This document shows positions 7,858 to 17,738 of a stretch of 64,000 bases of DNA, one piece after another; within the stretch, counting starts at the first letter, position 1; each line of letters begins with the position of its first letter. The notes beneath the pieces were generated by a model. It made no database searches. It saw nothing but the letters and a program-made list of their open reading frames with translations, and had not been told where the DNA came from. A program made the position numbers and the translations under genes. Source of the stretch: Schlesneria sp. DSM 10557 (GTDB lineage Bacteria; Planctomycetota; Planctomycetia; Planctomycetales; Planctomycetaceae); the NCBI RefSeq assembly GCF_041860085.1, contig NZ_CP124747.1, positions 5,727,001 to 5,791,000 on the forward strand, written 5' to 3'.

Positions 7858-9252
7858 ATGACAGACATCGCTGCCTCGCCGAATCATTCGACTCAACTCC
7901 CCGTCCTCTCCAACGGTCCGGCCGCTTCGGATCAGCCGCGAGTCGGGAGCGGGATTGACTATGAACGATTCCTTGACTGCGTTCATTGCGGTCTCTGTAC
8001 CGCCGCATGTCCTACGTACCTCGAGACCGGGAACGAGAACGATAGTCCTCGCGGCCGTATCTACCTGATGCGAGCGGTGACCGATGGTCGTCTGGAGCTG
8101 ACAGACACGGTCAAAGGACACCTCGATCTGTGTCTGGATTGCCGAAGTTGCGAGACGGCCTGTCCTTCGGGCGTGCAATACGGCCGGCTGATCGAGCCGT
8201 TTCGGGTTGAGATGCAGCAGCATGAAATGGCCCGGGCCGGCAAGAAAGGCTCGCAGGGTGACTGGTTCCAGAAGTGGATTCTGTACGGGCTGTTCCCGTA
8301 TCCTTCGCGACTACGCTGGGCACTGGCCCCGGCGAAGTTGATGCAGGTTCTGCACCTGGACCAATTTGCAGAGTGGACTGGACTGACGAAACTCTTGCCC
8401 GAGCGGTTGCGTCGCATGCAGCGACTGCTTCCCCCCCTGAAACCACGCGAGCCCGGTCTTCCTGAGTTCCTGCCAGCCATTGGTCCGCGACGCGCTCGCG
8501 TGGCGCTCTTCACGGGCTGTGTGGCGGATGCCATGTTCCACCATGTGAACTGGGCGACCGCGCGAGTTCTCCAGGCGAATGGGTGTGACGTTGTGATTCC
8601 CCGCAGCCAGGCTTGCTGCGGAGCAATCCATTACCACAGCGGAGCAGGGCAGCCTGCGCTGGATCTGGCGCGGACAAATTCGGGTGCATTCTCGGCCGAG
8701 GATCTCGATGCCGTCATCGTGAATGTCGCCGGTTGCGGTTCAATGTTGAAAGATTACGGTCATGTGGCTGCGGAAATGGCTCCGAATGATCCGGTGGTCG
8801 CTCAGGAACTGAATCGCTTTGTCGGCAAGGTGAAGGATATCAGCGAATTCCTGACCGCTCTGGGGCCGATTGCTCCCAAGGGCGAAGTCCGGATGAAGGC
8901 CACGTACCACGACGCCTGTCACTTGTGTCACGCCCAGAAGATCCGTGAGCAGCCACGCGAACTTTTGTCACTTGTTCCCGGACTGGAGCTGGTGCCGCTG
9001 AGCGAGTCCGAAATCTGTTGCGGTGCCGCAGGGAGTTATAACCTGACGGAAGGTGAAATGGCCGACCAGTTGGCCAGCCGCAAGATCAAGAATATCCTCG
9101 CAACCGGGGCCGAGACGGTCATTATGGGGAATGCCGGCTGCTCATTGCAGATCCAGGCCGCACTTCGACAGGCAAAAAGCCCTGTCTGGGTCGCTCACCC
9201 CATGGAGATTCTGGATCTGAGCTATTCCAGAGGGCAGCAAAAGTCGAACTGA
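7858..9252 (+). CDS. glcF: Glycolate oxidase iron-sulfur subunit GlcF
   Basis: Electron-transfer subunit of membrane-associated glycolate oxidase. Two 4Fe-4S ferredoxin motifs (CVHCGLCTAACP and CLDCRSCETACP) are followed by two cysteine-rich CCG domains. The first has GCVADAMFHHVNWATARVL and CCGAIHYHSG; the second has YHDACHLCHAQKI and CCGAAGSYNL. The 464-residue length is normal for GlcF. The frame opens at 7789, but the ATG at 7858 (MTDIAASPNH) is the natural start. The FAD subunits GlcD and GlcE are not adjacent, so they must be encoded elsewhere. A related lactate or heterodisulfide-type Fe-S protein is a less likely alternative. Confidence 0.9.
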   Translation: MTDIAASPNHSTQLPVLSNGPAASDQPRVGSGIDYERFLDCVHCGLCTAACPTYLETGNENDSPRGRIYLMRAVTDGRLELTDTVKGHLDLCLDCRSCETACPSGVQYGRLIEPFRVEMQQHEMARAGKKGSQGDWFQKWILYGLFPYPSRLRWALAPAKLMQVLHLDQFAEWTGLTKLLPERLRRMQRLLPPLKPREPGLPEFLPAIGPRRARVALFTGCVADAMFHHVNWATARVLQANGCDVVIPRSQACCGAIHYHSGAGQPALDLARTNSGAFSAEDLDAVIVNVAGCGSMLKDYGHVAAEMAPNDPVVAQELNRFVGKVKDISEFLTALGPIAPKGEVRMKATYHDACHLCHAQKIREQPRELLSLVPGLELVPLSESEICCGAAGSYNLTEGEMADQLASRKIKNILATGAETVIMGNAGCSLQIQAALRQAKSPVWVAHPMEILDLSYSRGQQKSN

Positions 9253-9527
9253 CCCAACAGCCGTCCAGGTGGTGCGTTGAGCGGTCGTCGATCGTACGTA
9301 AGAGACTCCGTTCCTCCCCTGATCACCAGAACGCAACTCGCATAATCAGTCATGACCCGGAACGCCGATCTTATCCGCTTTCGGTTGCGTGACGGGGTGG
9401 TGTGGGGTGACTTTGTGTTTTTTAGCGATTGTAGTGATGGATCGCGGCCTCATGTGTCGATGTCATTTCCCGGCGGAGGATGAGTCCATTTCGCATCCTC
9501 GTATTCGAACGCGAAAACGAAACGGAC

Positions 9528-9920
9528 ATGACCATGGCGGAACCGACCTTAGTCGCGACGATTGAATTGCTGGCGCAGGAAGCGCTGATGTGGATTGGGT
9601 TTGGAACGATCGTTGGTCTCAGCGCAAAAGCTCTGATGCCTGGACGGGATCCCGGCGGAGCGATTGGCACTATGCTGATGGGGATCGTAGGGAGTCTGAT
9701 TGGTTGCAGCATCCTGCTGTTGTTCGACACCAGTTTTAAGATCACGCCCATCAGCCCGATTGGATTCGCAGCCGGGACGATCGGCGCGTTTCTGCTGCTC
9801 TTCTTCTTCCGCCTGCTCTCAAACTCGTACGTCGTCGAGGCCGTCGACGGCAAGGTCTCGGGCCGCCCCGGAACCGTGGTCACGACGTATCACCGCCGGC
9901 GCACCCGCAAAGCGGCGTGA
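9528..9920 (+). CDS. GlsB/YeaQ/YmgE-type small membrane protein
   Basis: An integral membrane protein of about 130 residues. The pattern GFGTIVGLSAKALMPGRDPG, then GTMLMGIVGSLIG, is that of the transglycosylase-associated/YeaQ family. Two further hydrophobic segments follow, the last LGAFLLLFFF-like, and the protein ends in a short basic tail (HRRRTRKAA). The molecular role is unknown; relatives are often stress-induced. The reading frame begins at an ATG at 9480, but that codon abuts the only GGAGG, so I prefer the ATG at 9528 or 9534. It stands alone. Confidence 0.72.
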   Translation: MTMAEPTLVATIELLAQEALMWIGFGTIVGLSAKALMPGRDPGGAIGTMLMGIVGSLIGCSILLLFDTSFKITPISPIGFAAGTIGAFLLLFFFRLLSNSYVVEAVDGKVSGRPGTVVTTYHRRRTRKAA

Positions 9921-10038
9921 TTCAGTGTGATGTGGTGAGTCTGACAGTGGAGCCTCCCGCGATCACGAATGCCGTGTTCCCGGGTGGACGAAGTAGAAAT
10001 TCGCTCAAGCATCGATCAATGCCCGGGAGTGTCGATCG

Positions 10039-10896
10039 CTACTGGGCTGGTGCGTCACCCACAACAGGTTCGAGTTTGCCTTCAGCAGTCCTCTGATAGA
10101 CAGACTTGGTGTGTGGGTCGACAATCAGCAGGTTGCCCTTCCACCAGGCCAATCCCACGGGGTTCTTTAGCGGTTCACCTGCGAAGAACGGTTCAGGCTT
10201 CTCGCCCTGCTTCACTTTCCAGATCGTCTTGGCATAGCCGTCGGCGACGTAGCCTTCCCCTTCCTTGCCGAGCACGATGTGGTGCTGGAACTGGAACGGA
10301 CGTCCTTCCGTAATGACCTCGCGCTGCATTCCGTCACTTGAGAGCCGGATCACGGCGTCTTTACCGTGTGAGACGATCCACAAGCGGCCTTCATCGTCGA
10401 TGGTCATGCCCCGAGGGGCGGTCACTTCCGCGATAATGTTCGGCGTGCCCCCTTCTGCGGAAATTTTCACGATCCGCTGGATTTCAATGTCTCCGGCATA
10501 GATGGTTCCATCCTTGGCCACGGCGAGCGACATGGGGATTCCGACTCCCCCTTTGGTCAGCGGCTGAGGTTGAGCGGATTCATCGAACCGATAAATCTCT
10601 CGCGTGCTGGAATCTCCCGCCAGCAGTTTTCCCTGATGATCAATCGCCAGACATCGCACGGCATTGAGCGGCGTGCGAAACTTCTTTGATCCCTGAAAAT
10701 AGATCGACCACTTCCCTTCTGAAAACTTCCAGATGCCGGGAAGTTCACGGTCGGCAACGTAGATCGTGTCATCTGCCGTAACCGCGACGGCCAGCGGGTA
10801 GAGCATTCCATCAGCCGCTCGCCCCGATTGCGTAAGTCCGCTGAGCAGGCACCACGTCAATAAACACAAATACGCCGGGCGTAGAGACGTCAACAT
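10039..10896 (-). CDS. Secreted NHL/SMP-30-like beta-propeller protein
   Basis: About 285 residues. A signal peptide (AYLCLLTWCLLSGLTQSGRA, cleaved after AAD) is followed by repeated blades of about 40 residues with the pattern xAVAxDGTIYxxDxxxxxIxK: DTIYVADRELPGIWKFS, GKLLAGDSSTREIYRF, GTIYAGDIEIQRIVKIS, GRLWIVSHGKDAVIRLS. This is a six-bladed propeller of the NHL/gluconolactonase-like class. The protein is exported, and no ligand or reaction can be assigned. The ATG at 10896 starts right before the signal peptide; the frame is open to 10950. Confidence 0.78.
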   Translation of the reverse strand: MLTSLRPAYLCLLTWCLLSGLTQSGRAADGMLYPLAVAVTADDTIYVADRELPGIWKFSEGKWSIYFQGSKKFRTPLNAVRCLAIDHQGKLLAGDSSTREIYRFDESAQPQPLTKGGVGIPMSLAVAKDGTIYAGDIEIQRIVKISAEGGTPNIIAEVTAPRGMTIDDEGRLWIVSHGKDAVIRLSSDGMQREVITEGRPFQFQHHIVLGKEGEGYVADGYAKTIWKVKQGEKPEPFFAGEPLKNPVGLAWWKGNLLIVDPHTKSVYQRTAEGKLEPVVGDAPAQ

Positions 10897-11298
10897 CGAT
10901 TCAGGACCTATGCTAAAAAGCGTACGATGAGGAACGGTGCCATCCCGCATCCGGGAAAATGATCAGCATCTACCGTAGATCGGGAACGTGAAAAGATCAG
11001 CCGTCGCCAGCATGGCGATGATTCCGGGAATCACTCAACACAGTGACGCAGCGAAAAGTATAACGAGCGATGCCGAGATGTTGCCATTCAGGCAACTCCT
11101 CTGGCAAGACAAGCGGGAAGACAGACGCCCAGATTGCAGGTCAGAACGGGAAATGGGTCAGAGCTTCGAGACAGTCCAAACTGTGAGGGGCGGCCGGAGG
11201 ATTGAGTCCGCTCCATTCACTTGCAGGGGGGAAGTCGGTACGTTTCCACCGGTTCCCCTTGTTTATTTTGACTCCACCTTCTCTGCAAAGTGTTCTCT
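10897..11298. other. Divergent non-coding gap
   Basis: The region between the propeller gene (minus) and ribokinase (plus) presumably carries both promoters. I cannot point to a convincing box, RNA or repeat. Confidence 0.35.
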
Positions 11299-12264
11299 AT
11301 GAGCAGCGCGTCTGAGTCTGACGTCAGTTCACCCCGCATCGTCGTTGTCGGCTCCATTAATATGGATCTCGTCGCGCGGATGAGCCGTCTGCCACGGCCC
11401 GGTGAGACGGTGCTCGGTACCTCGTTCCAGACGATCCCGGGAGGAAAGGGTGCGAATCAGGCTGTTGCCGCCGCACGACTGGGGGCAAACGTCATGATGA
11501 TCGGGTGTGTCGGCAAAGACGCGTTCGGCGAATCGCTGCGGAGAAACCTGCAGGACGCAGGAGTTAATACGGTCCACGTACTGGATTCTCCGGATGTCTC
11601 CAGCGGCGTGGCATTGATCGGAGTCGACGATACGGGTGCCAACTCAATCGCCGTGGTTCCCGGTGCGAACGCAATGCTGACTCCTGAGGTGGTGGCGTCC
11701 CGTGAAGAAGTGATCGCGGGGGCACGTGCCCTGATCGTTCAACTGGAAACGCCGCTCGATGCGGTCGCCAGTGCCATTCGACTGGCTCATCAGCACGGAG
11801 TGACTACGATCCTCGACCCGGCACCGGCGCCGGTCAACGCTCTTCCGGATGCTCTGCTGTCCGTTGATATTATCAGCCCCAATCAGACCGAGGCGGAAGT
11901 CCTCACGGGAGTCGTCGTCAATGACTGGGAATCGGCGAAACAGGCGGCAAGAGTCCTGCAGTCTCGGGGAGCGAGAAACGTCGTTCTCAAGATGGGCGAA
12001 CTCGGGGCACTCGTGCAGTTAACGGACGGATCGACCGAGCAGATCCCTGCGCACAAAGCGAATATTGTCGATACGACGGCGGCAGGAGATGCGTTCACGG
12101 CGGCACTGACAGTGGCACTGTGCGAAGGAATGTCTCTCCCTGCGGCAACGCACTTCGCGTGTGCAGCAGGTACGCTAGCGTGTACCCGTTTTGGTGCTCA
12201 GCCAGCGATGCCCGTCCGGGCCGAACTGGAGGCATGGATGAAAACCGACGCCACAGTGCGCTGA
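11299..12264 (+). CDS. rbsK: Ribokinase
   Basis: Phosphorylates D-ribose to ribose-5-phosphate with ATP. PfkB-family features are VVVGSINMDLVARMSRLPRP, the signature GGKGANQAVAAARLG, the ribokinase ATP segment NQTEAEVLTG, the anion hole and catalytic Asp in DTTAAGDAFTAAL (E. coli RbsK also has Ala rather than Gly here), and a C-terminal GAQPAMP like that of RbsK. About 321 residues, a normal length. A GTG at 11290 is an alternative start; I chose the ATG at 11299. No ribose transporter is adjacent; a lone sugar-binding lipoprotein lies 4 kb downstream. Confidence 0.93.
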   Translation: MSSASESDVSSPRIVVVGSINMDLVARMSRLPRPGETVLGTSFQTIPGGKGANQAVAAARLGANVMMIGCVGKDAFGESLRRNLQDAGVNTVHVLDSPDVSSGVALIGVDDTGANSIAVVPGANAMLTPEVVASREEVIAGARALIVQLETPLDAVASAIRLAHQHGVTTILDPAPAPVNALPDALLSVDIISPNQTEAEVLTGVVVNDWESAKQAARVLQSRGARNVVLKMGELGALVQLTDGSTEQIPAHKANIVDTTAAGDAFTAALTVALCEGMSLPAATHFACAAGTLACTRFGAQPAMPVRAELEAWMKTDATVR

Positions 12265-12627
12265 ACACAATTCGACTCTTTCAGGTGTCGGCTGTAAGCC
12301 CCGGACGCCGCAACTTAGAGTGCATATTGCTGAATTTTTGTAATTCCATTAACGTCTCGACCGTTGATGTTCTGAGTGACAGTGCGCGATTGTGTCTGGG
12401 TTTAGCCTCGCCTGGAGAATTTCGAGGTGAGGGCCATCGAAGACCATGCCTTCGATGGGATTGAATCCAGGACGATGAGGCCGGAGTGCTCCAGAATTTT
12501 CGACGGTAACGGTGCAGAATACGGTTGCAGGAGTGGCAGCCGATGGATGCCGAACGGCAACAGGATCGTAGCAAAGGACTGAAGACGTCCTGAGACCGTG
12601 ACAGGCAATCGCCAAAAGGAGTTGACG
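12265..12627. other. Non-coding gap
   Basis: No gene, structured RNA or repeat recognised between rbsK and the FlgG-like gene. Confidence 0.35.
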
Positions 12628-14043
12628 ATGCAATGGGTGCGGAACACTGGTTTCGTGGTTTCGCTGGCAGTACTGGCATTTTTTGTCTGTTCTGTGGCGG
12701 TCCAGCGACAGTTTGAACGCTATTCGGAACCGTTCGCGTCCGACCAGCCATTCGCAGCGCTCTCCGGACCTTTGCTGAAGTGTTCTGCCGAGGACTTCAG
12801 CGACATGGGAGATCTCGGCTTCCCTCGCTTTGCCGAACGGGTCGGTGCCGACTCTGATGTCGTTTCCGCACATCAGATTCAGGAGTGCGAAGGGCGCGAT
12901 CTGACGATTCGTACGAGTGATCCCCCGACGGCTGTTCCCGCCCCTGTCGACGCATATCCGGTCGATGCACCGAGTGAAGAAGATCTTTACGAGCAAACCG
13001 GGAACGAGGCCGTTCGCAGCGTGATCGAACGAGAACTCTCACACACGACAAGCGAAGAGCGGGACATCTGGTTTGAAGAATTGAAATCACTTCCCGCCGG
13101 GGTGGTGCGTGACCTGCTGCAGGTTCGAAAGCAGCTTCGCGCCCTGCCGCAGTTACTCGGCGGTGCTCCAGAAAAGCTTGCCGCCGCCGTTCCACTGCGA
13201 GAAACCCGGACGGGCGACATCATTGCTGAACCGATCTCACAAAAAATTCGGTTCCTGTCCTCGCTGGATTCCTCGCCCACGGCGGCGATTGAAGCGGCGA
13301 TTACGCAGCATCAGCACAATTTGACCAACTCGAAAACGCCGGGTTACAAGCGGATTCGTGTCACGCTGGTGGATTACTACCGGCAGAGGGCTTCAATTGA
13401 GGACGAGGAGGACGAAGAGGAGTCAACTCCCGCTGCTCGTGCGGGGATTCAAGGTCTCGGCTGTCGCATGTCCCCGCCCCAACTCGACTTGAAACAGGGA
13501 CTCTTAAAGAACACGGAACGACAACTGGACCTCGCCATCAGTGGCGAAGGCTTCTTCGTCGTGAAGCGAGGAGAAACCGAGTATCTGACAAGATGTGGCG
13601 CATTCACTCTCGACAGCAATCGTCAACTCTGTCTGCTCGTCTGTTCTGACTCGGTGTTACTCCAGCCGCCAATGACCGTCCCCGAAGACGTTCGTGAGAT
13701 CCAGGTGAGTGCCGACGGCACCGTGTCGATCCTGAAGAACAGCGAAGCGACGCTGGTGATCATCGGACGTCTGCATCTGGCCCGCGTTGCCAGCTCACCC
13801 CGATTGCTGCCAGCCGGACAGACACTGTATCTGCCCACCCGGGAATCCGGTCCGATTGTGGTCGAAGCTCCATTGTCGAATGGGATTGGAGAAATTCAGC
13901 AAGGGTACCTGGAACAGTCGAACGTCGACTTCGAGGCCGAGCTGGAAGAAATCGAGGACTTGCAGATGATTCTGAAGTCGCTTCCTTATCCAGCCTCCCG
14001 ACCTGTGACGGCCAGCGGAACTCCGGCTGCTCCGACTCGCTAG
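12628..14043 (+). CDS. Membrane-anchored FlgG/FlgF-like (flagellar rod-type) protein
   Basis: A 471-residue protein. Residues 7-25 form a membrane anchor (NTGFVVSLAVLAFFVCSVAV). Residues 26-210 are a soluble, acidic and partly helical region with no family I recognise. Residues 216-471 then follow the flagellar rod/hook pattern. AAITQHQHNLTNSKTPGYKR matches the N-terminal rod motif, RQLDLAISGEGFFVV is the family hallmark, and GAFTLDSNRQ, VSADGTVSI and the C-terminal GYLEQSNVDFEAELEEIEDL complete it. True FlgG has no N-terminal TM and starts directly with the rod motif. The ATG at 12628 is chosen for the AAAGGAG seven bases upstream. No flagellar genes are nearby. It may have a non-flagellar envelope role. 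Confidence 0.7.
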   Translation: MQWVRNTGFVVSLAVLAFFVCSVAVQRQFERYSEPFASDQPFAALSGPLLKCSAEDFSDMGDLGFPRFAERVGADSDVVSAHQIQECEGRDLTIRTSDPPTAVPAPVDAYPVDAPSEEDLYEQTGNEAVRSVIERELSHTTSEERDIWFEELKSLPAGVVRDLLQVRKQLRALPQLLGGAPEKLAAAVPLRETRTGDIIAEPISQKIRFLSSLDSSPTAAIEAAITQHQHNLTNSKTPGYKRIRVTLVDYYRQRASIEDEEDEEESTPAARAGIQGLGCRMSPPQLDLKQGLLKNTERQLDLAISGEGFFVVKRGETEYLTRCGAFTLDSNRQLCLLVCSDSVLLQPPMTVPEDVREIQVSADGTVSILKNSEATLVIIGRLHLARVASSPRLLPAGQTLYLPTRESGPIVVEAPLSNGIGEIQQGYLEQSNVDFEAELEEIEDLQMILKSLPYPASRPVTASGTPAAPTR

Positions 14044-14495
14044 AGCCCGCTGATGCGTTCCCCGCTCCATGAGTCGCACCCGAATCAATCGGAACTGTGA
14101 CCGGAAGACAGCGACCCGATAACGGGGATTTGACGTTTGCGCACTGTCTGCGGGAAACTGTCTGTGGCGAGATTCCTGCGGTCAAATTCGTCTGGCAGGT
14201 CGGTGTTCAGTGAGCCGCAGTGTCCTGCGGGCCGGGCCCTCGGATCTGGGTTCGTGCATGGAACCAGCCCGCTTCTGCGAATCGGGTAAACCCTGCGCAT
14301 CACGTGCTTTACAACGGTGTTGACGCTGTAAAGCAGGGGGCAGAACGGCAGGTCGCTTTCGGCCGATTGTTGGAACGGCCGACGCCGTATACATTGGTGC
14401 GGCATGGGGCCTGCTTAATCGGCCCTGCGCGGATGCTGATCGCTCTGTTGCACCCGCCGAGAATTATCGTGCCATGATGATCTTTGAGAGAGACC
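14044..14495. other. Non-coding gap with one perfect 9-bp inverted repeat
   Basis: TGCTTTACA (14305-14313) and TGTAAAGCA (14327-14335) are perfect inverted copies separated by 13 bases, about 160 bases before the hydrolase gene. They could be a hairpin or an operator. Nothing else was recognised in this gap. Confidence 0.4.
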
Positions 14496-15434
14496 ATGCC
14501 TTTACATCCTGAAGCCGCTGCGTTCCTGGAACAAGTCGCCCGGCAGAAGGCCTACACGTTTGAAACAGTTCCCGTGGAAACCCTGCGTCGCGCGGCGGCT
14601 CTGGGCTGTAAGGCCGGGACGAATTTGCCAGATCTTGCCACCGTTGAGAACCTCACGATCGAGGGACCCGACGGAGATGCATTGCCGATCCGGGTGTATG
14701 TCCCGCAAGGTGACGGACCATTCGGTGTCTGCCTCTATTTTCACGGGGGCGGCTGGGTCCTGAACAACCTCGACACGCATGATGACTTGGTCCGGCATCT
14801 GACGGCCGAATCCGGCTGCATCTTCGTCAATGTCGACTACCGGCTGGCCCCCGAACACAAGTTTCCTGCTGCGATCGAAGATGCTTATGCCTCCCTGAAG
14901 TGGGTGCATGCGAACCCAGACCAGTTTGGCTGGGATCCCCATCGAATTGCCGTCGCCGGGGACAGTGCTGGAGCGAACCTGGCGGCGGTGGTCTGCCTGA
15001 TGTCCCGAGACCGCGGTGGACCCCCGGTTGCATTTCAATCCCTGATCTACCCGATTACGGACTGCGATTTCGAACGTCCCTCCTATCACGAGAATGCCGA
15101 TGGGTATTTTCTGACGCGGAAAGAAATGGGGTGGTTCTGGGATCAGTACGTTTCCTCTGCAGCACAGCGGCAGGATCCCTATGCCTCGCCTTTGCGGGCG
15201 ACAACATTGAAGGGGCTGCCACCCGCTTCGATCATCACCGCTGAGTACGATCCTCTGCGGGACGAGGGAGAAGCCTACGGGGCTGCCCTGCAGGCCGTGG
15301 GAATCCCTGTGACGCTGCACCGCTACGAGGGGATGATTCATGCGTTCTTACGCCGCGTTCAACAATTTGAAACCGCACGAGATGCGATCAAACGAATTGG
15401 ACAACAGCTTCGCAACGCCATCGGAACGAAGTGA
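14496..15434 (+). CDS. Alpha/beta hydrolase, hormone-sensitive-lipase (HSL) type
   Basis: Probable carboxylesterase of 312 residues. It shows the HSL-family oxyanion motif YFHGGGWVLNN, the YRLAPEHKFPAAIEDAYASL segment, the nucleophile Ser in AGDSAGANLA, the acidic residue in AEYDPLRDEGEAY and the catalytic His in YEGMIHAFLR. It has no signal peptide, so it should be cytosolic. The start is the ATG at 14496 (MPLHPEAAAF) with GAGAG upstream; an ATG at 14484 is possible. Adenylate kinase follows 24 bases later, so the two may be co-transcribed. The natural substrate cannot be deduced. Confidence 0.88.
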   Translation: MPLHPEAAAFLEQVARQKAYTFETVPVETLRRAAALGCKAGTNLPDLATVENLTIEGPDGDALPIRVYVPQGDGPFGVCLYFHGGGWVLNNLDTHDDLVRHLTAESGCIFVNVDYRLAPEHKFPAAIEDAYASLKWVHANPDQFGWDPHRIAVAGDSAGANLAAVVCLMSRDRGGPPVAFQSLIYPITDCDFERPSYHENADGYFLTRKEMGWFWDQYVSSAAQRQDPYASPLRATTLKGLPPASIITAEYDPLRDEGEAYGAALQAVGIPVTLHRYEGMIHAFLRRVQQFETARDAIKRIGQQLRNAIGTK

Positions 15435-15458
15435 TTTTCTGGACTAATTGGATTCGCA

Positions 15459-16100
<642 letters not shown>

Positions 16101-16228
16101 GCGGACAATGCAACGCCCTTGGTAAAATGGGTACGTGCGACGACACGCATGGATCCGTCCGGCGAAATCTCATACGCATGCCGTCGCCGGCAGAGGATCG
16201 TTCCGAAGACGGATTGCGATCGAATCGT

Positions 16229-16336
16229 CGTCTTCATGCCACTGCTTCGAAGTCTTCGTAGAAGCAGTGTCTTCTCATCTTCGCACGGATGGATAGAGCA
16301 CTGCATGCCCGAAGCCGGTCATCCAGTGGCATGAGC
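16229..16336. repeat. Direct repeat copy A (about 105 bp)
   Basis: This segment is about three-quarters identical by eye to 16387-16491, in the same orientation. The best-matching part ends GCCCGAAGCCGGTCATCCAG here and is the 5' coding part of a minus-strand micro-ORF. Confidence 0.65.
16234..16332 (-). CDS. Putative 32-residue micro-ORF in repeat copy A
   Basis: It reads MPLDDRLRACSALSIRAK and continues to FYEDFEAVA. A GGAAGA lies six bases before the ATG. The paralogous ORF in copy B starts MPLYDRLRACSAQSRR. Within the first 12 codons four of the five differing codons are synonymous, which hints at selection on a peptide. There is no known family, and it may be a remnant. Confidence 0.25.
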   Translation of the reverse strand: MPLDDRLRACSALSIRAKMRRHCFYEDFEAVA

Positions 16337-16386
16337 ATTCTTCCAATAACCGAGCATGCGAGCGTCGTTACGATCAGATCATCAGT

Positions 16387-16491
16387 CGTCATTCAGTGCT
16401 TCAAAATCTTCGGAGAATCAGTCTCTTCCGCATTCGTACGGCGGGATTGTGCGCTGCAGGCCCGAAGACGGTCATACAGTGGCATGTGAGC
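16387..16491. repeat. Direct repeat copy B (about 105 bp)
   Basis: The second copy of the unit at 16229-16336, starting 158 bases downstream, with small indels. The rest of the 16101-16647 gap holds no recognised gene. Confidence 0.65.
16393..16485 (-). CDS. Putative 30-residue micro-ORF in repeat copy B
   Basis: It reads MPLYDRLRACSAQSRRTNAE and continues to PKILKH. Relative to copy A the second half is in a different frame, so at least one copy may be decayed. The ribosome site is weaker than for copy A. Confidence 0.22.
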   Translation of the reverse strand: MPLYDRLRACSAQSRRTNAEETDSPKILKH

Positions 16492-16647
16492 TTTCGTGAT
16501 CTCTTCCAGGGGCCTGCTTCGAAACTTCATCCCGCTTCATCCCAGCGAGGCGGTGACCCATGGGGCAAACGCCTTGCTGGCCCCGTCCACCGTTTGTGTT
16601 CGGGGGATGACCTAACGAGTTAAGCCAGCCAAGTGCGACAATGCAGG

Positions 16648-17682
16648 TCACACCATGCAGTGCAGCGGGTCGGCCAGGTAATACATTGCCTGCAGGGCCT
16701 GTGGATCATCCATTGTGACCAGCGGTCCCGGCGTGATGATCTCCAGCGGAACGGAATCGACCGATTCCTTGTTGCGGGCGATGAAGTGGCCAAGGAACAG
16801 CGCTGTCTGGTGGATCCGGCAGACGGGGTTCACCGCAGAAGCGGCGAGTGTCCCCGCCCTGATGGCGTCGAGTCCATCCTTCTGGCCATCGACCGCGACG
16901 ACGATCATCTTTTCGTGAATCGTCCCCTTCAGTGCCGGGATGGCGCCCAGGGCCATGTCGTCACTATGGAAGAACGCACCGGCGATCGGTGTCGTCTCCT
17001 GCTGAAGCAAGGCTTCGAAGGTGTTCCGGGCTTTTTCCTTTTTCCAGTCGCACCAGCGAACGCCCCCACCGACAACTTCGACATCCGGAAACTTTTCCAC
17101 GATGTTCTCAAAGCCCTGGCGTCGACCCTGCGCTCCGCTGTGTCCATCAAGGCCCCCGATGTGGATGACTTTCCCGCGTCCACCAATCTTCTTCATCAGG
17201 TAGCCGACGCTTTTCTCGGCCATGTCAACATGATCCGGCATGACCTCGCACCAGACGCCGGTGCTGCGCATTTTGTCCATGTCGACCAGCAACGTGTCCA
17301 TCGAGATAACTGGAATCCCACGGTCCTTGAGTCGTTTGACTGGCTCAGCCAGCGAATCAATCTGCACGGCCTGAAAGCAGCAGAAATCCCAATCCCGGCC
17401 GGTGAGCGAATCAATCTTGTCACGTTGCCGGCCGGGATCGAATTCGCCATCGAACCATTCGATTTCGATATTCAGCAGGCGTCCCCAAAGTTCAGCGGTT
17501 TTCTTGCCGAGTTCGCACCAGGTGCTTTGCAGTCCCGCATTGGAAAAAGCTGCTCGCAATGGTCTTGCACCGTCTCCTGTGGGAGCGACCCCTGATGCGG
17601 CACATCCCGCCAGAGACAGTCCCATGAGTCCGGTCGATCCGATGGCGAGCGATTCCAGAAAGTCACGACGTGATGCAGACAT
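16648..17682 (-). CDS. Sugar ABC-type substrate-binding lipoprotein (Peripla_BP_4-like)
   Basis: A 344-residue protein. The N-terminus has a twin-arginine-like motif (SRRDFLESLAIG) and a lipobox (GLSLAGC), so it is probably exported folded and lipid-anchored. The mature part has the two-lobe ribose-binding-protein pattern: LRAAFSNAGLQSTWCELGKK, DKIDSLTGRDWDFCCFQ, GIPVISMDTLL, KVIHIGGLDGHSGAQGRRQG, GAFFHSDDMALGAIPAL and VAVDGQKDGLDAIRAGTL. No permease or ATPase is adjacent, so it is an orphan binding protein or a sensor. It is last in a minus-strand run of four genes with gaps of 34-57 bases. The ribosome site is GGGAGAA. Confidence 0.85.
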   Translation of the reverse strand: MSASRRDFLESLAIGSTGLMGLSLAGCAASGVAPTGDGARPLRAAFSNAGLQSTWCELGKKTAELWGRLLNIEIEWFDGEFDPGRQRDKIDSLTGRDWDFCCFQAVQIDSLAEPVKRLKDRGIPVISMDTLLVDMDKMRSTGVWCEVMPDHVDMAEKSVGYLMKKIGGRGKVIHIGGLDGHSGAQGRRQGFENIVEKFPDVEVVGGGVRWCDWKKEKARNTFEALLQQETTPIAGAFFHSDDMALGAIPALKGTIHEKMIVVAVDGQKDGLDAIRAGTLAASAVNPVCRIHQTALFLGHFIARNKESVDSVPLEIITPGPLVTMDDPQALQAMYYLADPLHCMV

Positions 17683-17738
17683 GGTAGTTCTCCCGGGTGA
17701 AGTGTTCTGAAGGAGAGCAGTTCTACACTTTTGCCCGT

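Noticed and set aside
16119-16623. Plus-strand frames across the 105-bp repeats
   Set aside because: The frames differ between the two copies, whereas the minus-strand MPL... frame is shared.
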